The notes beneath the pieces were generated by a model that worked only from the letters and a program-made list of their open reading frames with translations, searched no databases and was not told where the DNA came from. Of a stretch of 25,703 nt of DNA, positions 19,211-25,703 are shown one piece after another (position 1 is the stretch's first letter; every line of letters begins with the position of its first letter). Location: positions 497,842 to 523,544 of the forward strand of contig MNCI01006084.1 in assembly GCA_015680685.1 (NCBI GenBank), read 5' to 3'. The position numbers were made by a program, and so were the translations under genes. This stretch comes from Gnetum montanum (taxonomy: Eukaryota > Streptophyta > Gnetopsida > Gnetales > Gnetaceae).

Positions 19211-20250
19211 ATACATATGCATCGACAGATGCTTGTCAACGTAGCCCAACTTTGCAATTCAATAAATGCTATAGATGATATCTCTTCCTAGTGGTTGTCT
19301 ATTCATGATCTACCTTTTATTATTGCAAGACCTTGATTAGCTTCTTTCTATATCCTTGCTTCATTCACAAAATTAGTAAATGACTTGGTCTAAATTTTAA
19401 GCTACCTATAGTATTTCTAATTACATGATAAATATTTTCTTGAGTATCATTCAACAACTTAAAGATTCTATTGCTTTTTCAATCACCTCTGAATCTATGT
19501 TTTTTAACCTTAATTGGATAGATGACTCTACTTTCTTTCCTTATAACATCACAATGTATACTACATTTTAAACTCACGAGTTTCTATTCTTATTAAATGC
19601 AATAATTTTTTTATCACTTCATGAGTCAAAAAGGCATTGGCATACTAGATTTAGAAGACTTTGAAAGCTTCCTTATCTTCCTAAAAGTAAGCATTTCATG
19701 TGGTATCTTTTTCAGTAAAGACATTCTTTTAGATGAAGCTTCATGTATTTGGATGTGCTAGGACCTAAATGTATGATATGCAATTCAACTAATGAGTTTC
19801 TTCATTCATTTTATAATTATATTTTTGTCATTCATTCTTGAAATTAGGCTTCTCTTGCTATTAATGATTTCTTTCCTTATTGAGAAGAAGCTCTTCTTAG
19901 ATCTGCTTCTTTCTTTTCTAAGACATTGCTTGTTATTTGGAAGTGCTTACATTTTTACATTTTGCATGCTATTTGGAAAAATAGATGTGATATTTTTCAC
20001 ATTCTTACAGCTATCCATAATGAGTTCACTAAGTGCCAAAAAAATCAACATTATTTAACTTGTTATTTTTCAAGTTAAGTCTCAAGCTGATAATGCTTTA
20101 CGATATGTTAATAATCTTCTTCAACTAATGGAATCCTGGATTAGTAGTATTACTTGAATCTTTGATTAGTTTATGCTTAAGCCTTAGTGTTGCTTTCTTT
20201 TATTTCTCCTATATCTTTATTTTACTCTTTTTGGTTATTAACAAGGAATC
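19211..20250. other. Unassigned spacer between C and D
   Basis: One kilobase of AT-rich sequence that I cannot assign to elements A to D. No intact gene is seen. Its only suggestive part is a faint non-LTR retrotransposon trace, listed separately. Confidence 0.6.
19627..20065 (+). pseudogene. Possible LINE (non-LTR retrotransposon) remnant
   Basis: Two blocks on the plus strand recall the region after RT in plant LINEs. At about 19627-19660 the sequence reads KGIGILDLEDFE (families often have GGLGIxDLxxFN). At about 19895-20010, in another frame, it reads SKTLLVIWKCLHFYILHAIW followed by KNRCDIFH (families often have an IWKxRN/C block near the C-terminus). Order and spacing are reasonable, but stops and frame changes are numerous and there is no RT motif. 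Chance resemblance is possible. Confidence 0.25.
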
Positions 20251-20299
20251 TGATGAGCCGCAATATTGCGTACGTGATATCACATCCTACCTCATCTTC

Positions 20300-20307
20300 T
20301 ATAAATA
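20300..20307 (+). promoter_or_regulatory. TATA box in the LTR of D
   Basis: TATAAATA, 49 bases from the LTR start. The U3 before it has short palindromes (CGTACG, GATATC). Confidence 0.65.
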
Positions 20308-20476
20308 AGAGGTGGCGCCCTTTGTTCCAAGGTAGTTTGACTTAGATCCTTAGCCATATTCTTGTATTTTTATTATTCTAGAGTTAGAATTATTTCTTTG
20401 TGCCTGCAATAGGAGTCATAGAGTGAACGGATATTTATTCAAGCAATTTGTGCCTGAGCACAATTTTGTGTACGGC

Positions 20477-20482
20477 AATAAA
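20477..20482 (+). terminator. Polyadenylation signal in the LTR of D
   Basis: AATAAA in GCAATAAAGACAAAC, conserved with B and C, about 175 bases after the TATA box. Confidence 0.6.
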
Positions 20483-21026
20483 GACAAACTTTATGATAAA
20501 CCTTGCAGCATACAGATTAAGCTAATTAGTAATTAACGATTGTTTAATGCTTTTCTAGTTAATTAATATCTTTCTCAACCTTCAACCCCCTTAGTTAAAT
20601 ACACTCAGTACAACCGCTTCAAGCATGCGTGTAGCGCTTGGTAACCTAGTAACAATTAGCATTTGGTAACCCCAGCAGCGCTGCACTGGTTCAAGATGTG
20701 TACGGTAAGTGGGAATGGATACTGGTGTTAGGAACATTTAGAACTTAGTTAATGAATAGTTCATGTAAGTTAGTCACTTAGTTTTCTCTCCCTTTCCTTT
20801 ATTAACAGAAGACATAAAAAGACAAAAAGCTATAAAAATCATATACCTCAAGCTTACTTAACCATACAACCATGACAATACAAGTAAGTTTGGGAAGACA
20901 ACAATTGATTAACCCTGAGTGTTCCATTAAGGCGCGTTAGCACTTAGTCCTTGGAGTTTGACCAGATTGCGCGTGAAATGCTCATATTCGTATGGTTGAG
21001 TGTATGGGTACCTTGCCACTCATCAT

Positions 21027-21044
21027 TGGCACCGTTGCTGGGAA
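21027..21044 (+). promoter_or_regulatory. Primer-binding site of D (tRNA-Asp type)
   Basis: TGGCACCGTTGCTGGGAA, one base after the LTR. It differs from B's site by one transition. Confidence 0.85.
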
Positions 21045-21169
21045 CTTAGTTATTTGTGTGCTATGTAGAACATAGGAAATCCTTCATATCTTTGGAACGT
21101 TAGAATGAACCCTTACGGTTAATCAAAGAAAGATAAGCCAATAGTACATTGCACACCGAACAAGACAAA

Positions 21170-23530
21170 ATGTCTTCTTCTTTGCATAAGAGCACTTCAC
21201 CGCCTAGGACTAACATAAGAGGCAGTCGACAACATAATACACATAACCAAAATCTACTAGTTCCTCAACAGTTTCGTGTGGTATATATCCATCCTGATGA
21301 GTATCTACCCGATTTCACCTTTATTCTCTACCAAGACGAACAACTGCATTGGAGAGACTTGGAGGATAACATAGTACTGCCTCTAGACCGATCAGTCCCC
21401 AACATGCTCCTTCGTGCTCTCACACGAATAGACATGCCACTTTTATACATAGAATACATTGCATGCGATCATGACACGAGGGACTATCACCCCAAAAAAG
21501 CACAACGTCAAAGGGACTTGCGACAGGAGAGATACTATACATCCTTGAAGGATAAATGGCCCCATGACACCCTGCATGTTTTGAGCGAAATTGAGGGTGG
21601 TGAACCTGTTTTAACAGGTTCCCCACAAAATGATGCTCCTCCTCCTAACATTGGTAAGGAGGTGGTGTATCAGAACCTTCACCCCACTATTCATAACCCT
21701 AGTTCTGATACCCACGAAGACAAAGTGTTCAACGAGGGAACACAAACACACAATAAAGGAAAACGTTCTGATCATGATCACGATCGAGGCTAAGACCACC
21801 AAAGAGAAGGTATAAAACACCATCATGGCGGTGGTTCTCCTTCTTCTTCACCTTCATCATCATCTTCACCCTCTCCTTCAGTGTTCGGACGCAGTCATAG
21901 GGAAACCAATCGTGAGGATAAAGGAAAATGAAGTGAAAAACATCGACGAGATAGTCAGGAATGAGGACGAGGGCACTCTAAGGAATCAAGGCATAGAAGA
22001 AGGGAAGTAGGGAACAACGTAGACACCATAGATGCTATGAACAAGACGATCACGAAGAACCCCTACTTGCAACTAGAAGCANCAAAAACTGAAGTTGTTC
22101 CCAAGGACACTAGTGAAAGAAGCTGAAAGCTGGTACCAGTCCTTAGAATTGGAATCCATTCGAAGGTGGAGTAAAATGTTAGAACTATTCAATGATAAGT
22201 ACCAAACGTACTCCTGAGTGTTTAACCTGCAGAAGCAAATCCAAGGATGGAAGCAAGGAAATCATGAACCCTTGGATGTTGCCATGGGTTGTTATTACGC
22301 ACTGTTACATCGTTGCCCTAGTCATGGTTGTTCGCAGCAAGTTCAACTACGCCATCTCATGGATGCACTTAGGCATGAAACAAGAAGAACCCTTGGGACA
22401 TATGCCCAAGGAAGGTTATCAGAGCTTAGGTCTCATCAAATTCATAGATTGCTAGTTCAAGTAGCCAAAGAAGAAGGTGAGCTATGAAAGAGAGAAAGTG
22501 TGGAAGAATACAACTGAGATCCTTCCCTCTGAGAAAGGGAACTGAGATTTTGTGAGGAGGAAGAAGAGTCACCACTCGAAGAGATAGTGAATAGGAAAAA
22601 TTTGCCCCTCCAAAAGTTAACAACAGAAGTATCGGCAAAGGTAGACCAAATGTGGGACTCCCTAGATAGTAGGTTTGAAACTATTCTTAAAATTATAAAG
22701 TCTAGGAAGCAAGGTAGTGACCATGACAAAAATAAAAATAGAGAAGTGGACAATGCATGCAACAAGGGTAAGATCAAAATAGCCATCACAGAAGAGGTTG
22801 TGGATTCATACATGGAGAATGATGGTGAATGTGAGATATGCCAATACGACCATCCTAAGGGATGTTGCCTAGTGATCTCACATCTACAAGAGTCTAGGGT
22901 ATATGCACTAAACCCACAACTAAATAAATAGCAAGCACCGTGACGATTACCTTATCCCCAAGGTAACCCAAGGCAATTCCACCAACCTTCAACATATTAT
23001 CCAAGTGGAACTCCACCACAACCCGTTGAGCAACATCAACAGTGGCAATACCCACAGTCATGGGGGATGCCACCACCACGGCAATAATACCCCTATCAGC
23101 AACCGGACCCATTAGGCTACTACGTGCAGCATCCAATCTCTCCACATGACTCTGTTAGTCATGTTGCACCACAACATTACTACCAAGCTCATGAGTATTA
23201 TAGAACTCCTTCTCCTAGGGAAGATAACCCACAAACATACCATCCTTCAAATCCATCCACAGCTCTCACACTGATAGCTCCATTACCACCCACTCCAGCA
23301 AAGTAAGGGGAACTCCCTACTCAACCGCAACAATGCAATTCCACAAGGGTAGTGAATCCTCAACCCGCTGTTGGTTCTGACAATCGTATGAAGAAAAGAC
23401 CTTTCTTCAGAGCCAACAATCCAACCAAGCCCTCACAACCACAAGCAGTTGAACCTCTGAACGCCTCCCCATCAAATAAGGCTTCAGAGCTCCCTTCGAA
23501 CCAAACACCGAGCTCAATGCATACGGTTAT
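21170..23530 (+). pseudogene. Element D gag
   Basis: The start is set at the ATG at 21170 (MSSSLHKSTSPPR), not the in-frame ATG at 21149, because B and C start at the equivalent of 21170. The first 208 codons are open and include LLVPQQFRVVYIHPDEYLPD, FILYQDEQLHWRDL and a basic RQRDLRQERYYTSLKDKW segment. A stop at 21791 is followed by a Ser/Pro run and an Arg/Glu-rich stretch. Near 22082 (an N) about 175 bases present in B are missing and the frame changes. The capsid follows with LELESIRRWSKMLELFNDKY (22150 on) and HLMDALRHETRRTLGTYAQG, then AKVDQMWDSLDSRF, a zinc knuckle CEICQYDHPKGCC (22830-22868), and a Pro/Gln/Tyr-rich tail. A one-base loss near 23531 shifts the frame into protease. Confidence 0.87.
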
Positions 23531-24300
23531 GTTACACATGTTGTTACTGACTAGATTAAGGTTGGCCACCTTCCTAGGAAATTATCTGATCCTGGAAGCC
23601 CTCTAATCTGTCTCCAAATTGCTGGGAATGAGCCATGTAAAGCTCTTCTGGACTCAAGTTCTGGAGTCAACTTAATATCACAAGAAATGTACAAAGCCTG
23701 GAACTTGCCTCCATTAAGGAAGAGCAATATTTGCCTAAAGTTGGCCGACCAATCCATCACTGTTCCCTTGGGACTGGTGGAGGACATCGTCACCACTGTG
23801 TGTGGATGGTCATACCTAGCTGATTTCCTAGTGATACAAGTGAATAATGGTAAAGGGGACTTCCAAATAATAATGGGAAGGACATGGCTAAGTACTATAG
23901 ATGCACGCCTAGGAATCCATGATCTTTCCCTGGAAATATCCAAGGAAAACACTTTTGGAAAGATCGAGAAGAAGGTTACATGTATCTCATACAGTGATAT
24001 AGGGTGCAATTGCGTGCAGAGATCATGGGTTATGCAAAGTTTAGAATTATCTGCATGAAACCAGTGTGCACAAGACATTAATAAACAAAAGTACATGTAT
24101 GCAACAACCACACGACAAGAAAACACCCAGTGGCCAATAGTTGATCAAGAGAGAAACTCACTAATGTGCATGGAACCAACTGAGGGAATAACTTGCGCTT
24201 ACATCGAAAGCATAGATGCACTAGAGGAAGTTCGCTGCCAACTTCCAAGCCTTAACCTTGAAAACATCAACTGGGGGAAGTTGGAGATTCCTAAAAAATT
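23531..24300 (+). pseudogene. Element D aspartic protease and linker
   Basis: It matches B's protease along its length. The active-site loop is ALLDSSSGVNLIS, so the Gly of the DSG triplet is Ser here, which would be expected to impair catalysis. It continues with SITVPLGLVEDIV, FLVIQVNNGKGDF and IIMGRTWLS, keeping the GRxWL block that B has lost. One TGA (24056) interrupts the frame; the same frame then runs open through the linker (MEPTEGITCAYIES, INWGKLEIPKKFK) into the fusion at about 24303. Protease is the last enzymatic domain in this element. Confidence 0.87.
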
Positions 24301-24472
24301 CAAACCTAAGAGCCTTGATAAGAGATTGTTAGTAAATGTGCAACAGACCAAACCCTTCCATGAACGTAGGATGGCTAGTGCACATAATGCCTCTGAGAAG
24401 GGACGACCCTGCTCACTCTTTTGGATCTCCTCCTCCCAACTTAGTCATGGGGGAGACGGCCACCTTTGCTAA
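24301..24472 (+). pseudogene. Element D fusion: protease linker joined in frame to the tail after integrase
   Basis: After KLEIPKKFK the frame passes directly to KPKSLDKRLLVNVQQTK. In B these two segments are separated by RT, RNase H and integrase (6269 to 3503, about 2766 bp, a multiple of three). At the joint D reads AAACCTAAGAGCC; B has AAGTAGGAGCC on one side and AAACCTGAGAGCC on the other, so the shared bases GAGCC mark a short homology at the breakpoints. The frame ends at 24472, overlapping the polypurine-like motif at 24441-24456. The tail's function is unknown. Confidence 0.85.
24441..24456 (+). promoter_or_regulatory. Polypurine-like motif in D
   Basis: TTAGTCATGGGGGAGA, the same as B at 3361-3378 read on its own strand. 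Both are preceded by CTCCTCCTYCCAAC. Confidence 0.4.
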
Positions 24473-25703
24473 TCATTTGAGGTCCTCAATTCCTTTTTAA
24501 TTTTTTATTTTATACATTTTTTTTTTACAAATTTCTTTAATTTTTCTTGTTTTAGTTTTGCGACATTGTTTATACTTTTTCATTCCTTTGTGTGACTGTT
24601 TGTTTTGTTGTTTTTGTTTTGTTTGTTTTTTTTTTCATTTTTGTTTTTCTTTTTATCTTTGTTTGTTGTTTTGATTTTGTTAGATTCGTCACCTAATAAA
24701 TGCTCCTAATGGTGGTATGAACTGTATTCTATGCATTGCTAATGTTTGGTTTTTACCTTTGAGTTATAATGTTGATACTAAGGTATGGCTCTTTTGATAT
24801 AGCAGGCAATGAGTCCACGTCATCCATGCATCCATGAATTTCTATGGTCTCTCTTGCCTTGAGACTGTACAGTCCCTTTCTTTAATAATAAAACTATTAA
24901 CAAATTGGTGACTGAGATTTCTCAAAATAAGGAAGAACTCAAGGACTGAATCGGGTGTGACTTCAAGGGGATTTGATGCATTTGTGCTAGCTATTCTCTT
25001 AGGTGCTTGGATGTTTTCTTCTTGAGTTTTCCTTACCATTCCAACATTGCTCTATTATTGGGAAGCTAAGCCAATAAAAATAAGTCTTTGCATGGTGTGG
25101 TTCTCACGCAAAAAAAAAAATAGTTAGAATTCAAAGCACACCCCTTAGACAAAATGATCATCTGGGCTACAAGCACTGGTTATGGAACTAAACAAACATG
25201 TTCCCTCTAACTAAGTCCCTCTCTCACTTCCTACTTTTCCCTTTCTCATTTCTTCAGAATGGTGGTGACTCTTTGGTGGAGGCATTCTTGTTACTTCAAG
25301 AGGATGGATTGGCCAAGTATGTTAATGCGAAGTCAATGGATGTGGATTGTTTGAGGCTAGATTTGGAATGAGATCTAATCAATTACATTAACCATAAATA
25401 CACAAGGGGCTATACACCACCTTGTTCTTGGGACTCCATTCCATTCCCTTCTTCCCATCATTCTTTCCCCATTTTCCACCTCATTGCTGGTTGTATCAAT
25501 AGTTTATATTTTGGTTGATGCATTGTTTTCTCTTTGGTGAATTCTTGTGGTTAAGTCTTTAACTCTTGCTCCCAAAAGACATTTTTAGAGCCTACGGACT
25601 CTTTGAATGTGGGTTTGTCAAGGCATAAAGGGCATGAGCCTGCTTTGGGGAGGACCCACTAGCATTCCTATTTGGTGCATCAATTAACTTCTTTCCCTTA
25701 AAC
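24473..25703 (+). other. 3' noncoding tract of element D
   Basis: A T-rich part (24485-24690, with TTTTG-type runs) leads into sequence matching B's noncoding tract in order: GACTTCAAGGGGATTTGATG (24959-24978), the ACAAGCACTGGTTATG-like region, and AGCCTACGGACTCTTTG (25589-25605). There is no long frame and no env-like gene. It continues past the window edge. Confidence 0.75.

Larger units (their letters stand above)
20251..21025 (+). repeat. 5' LTR of element D
   Basis: 775 bp, from TGATGAGCCGC to CACTCATCA, followed after one base by the PBS. R and U5 match B closely, for example GATGTGTACGGTAAGTGGGA (B has GATGTGTACGGCAAGTGGGA). U3 is only 49 bases and lacks B's repeats. Confidence 0.9.
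20251..25703 (+). mobile_element. Element D: non-autonomous relative of B, lacking RT, RNase H and integrase
   Basis: The 5' LTR, PBS, leader, gag and protease are on the plus strand, followed directly by the tail that follows integrase in B and by the conserved 3' noncoding tract. About 2.77 kb present in B is missing. The 3' LTR should lie about 0.6 kb past the window edge if D keeps B's spacing. Gag and protease are less decayed than in B and C, so D is probably younger or arose from a better preserved source. Confidence 0.88.

Noticed and set aside
19792-20058. 88-codon hydrophobic plus-strand frame
   Set aside because: Phe/Leu/Ile-rich because the DNA is T-rich; an overlapping frame has the LINE-like block. 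No evidence for a protein.
22192-22455. Frame with MNPWMLPW, also present in B at 8031-8312
   Set aside because: It looks conserved between B and D, but it is the alternate frame over the capsid block HLMDALRHETRRTLG, which matches gag and is also shared with C.
22830-22868. Unusual zinc knuckle spacing CX2CX3HX4C as a novelty
   Set aside because: It is the same in B, C and D, and similar spacing is, to my knowledge, common in Athila/Tat-type gag proteins.
23551-24126. 191-codon minus-strand frame
   Set aside because: It is antisense to D's protease; the equivalent antisense of B's protease is also partly open at 6515-6742. Shadow of a conserved gene.

Overview
This window is plant intergenic DNA made almost entirely of decayed Ty3/gypsy (Metaviridae) LTR retrotransposons of the Athila/Tat type. 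I see no intact host gene, no RNA gene and no bacterial signature. The plant call rests on gag, protease, RT, RNase H and integrase motifs, primer-binding sites resembling the 3' end of plant tRNA-Asp, TG...CA LTRs, a 5-bp target duplication, nesting, and AT-rich flanks. I cannot name the species. Elements are called A to D here.

Layout. Element A (minus strand) lies at 1-642 and 10786 to about 15781. It is one Athila-like element split by element B. Its RT gene is cut at 642/10785, and its 5' LTR starts at 14156 with a PBS just inside. Element B (minus strand, 643-10780, 10138 bp) is complete from LTR to LTR. It carries gag, protease, RT, RNase H and integrase, then a 1.9-kb 3' noncoding tract. 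It is flanked by TGGTC/TGATC, a target duplication with one mismatch. Nearly all its coding remnants share one reading frame, so it has decayed mainly by nonsense substitutions. Element C (minus strand, about 15782-19210) shows only a 5' LTR, PBS and gag. Its homology stops where A's LTR appears to end, which suggests A inserted into C (B inside A inside C). Positions 19211-20250 are old sequence with a faint LINE-like trace. Element D (plus strand, 20251 to beyond the right edge) is related to B and C. It has a 5' LTR, PBS, gag and protease, but RT, RNase H and integrase are missing. Protease is joined in frame to the tail found after integrase in B, followed by the conserved 3' noncoding tract.

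How the parts relate. B, C and D share gag type, PBS and R-U5 sequence but differ in U3, so they are subfamilies of one lineage. D looks like a non-autonomous derivative that would need enzymes from a B-like relative. A is a separate family with a different gag and a much longer LTR. The most interesting points are D's clean in-frame loss of the enzymatic domains, the near-palindromic U3 minisatellite of B (8 copies in one LTR, 3 in the other), a long conserved noncoding tract in B and D with a polypurine-like motif at its start, and two single N bases that both sit on structural anomalies and probably mark assembly joins.
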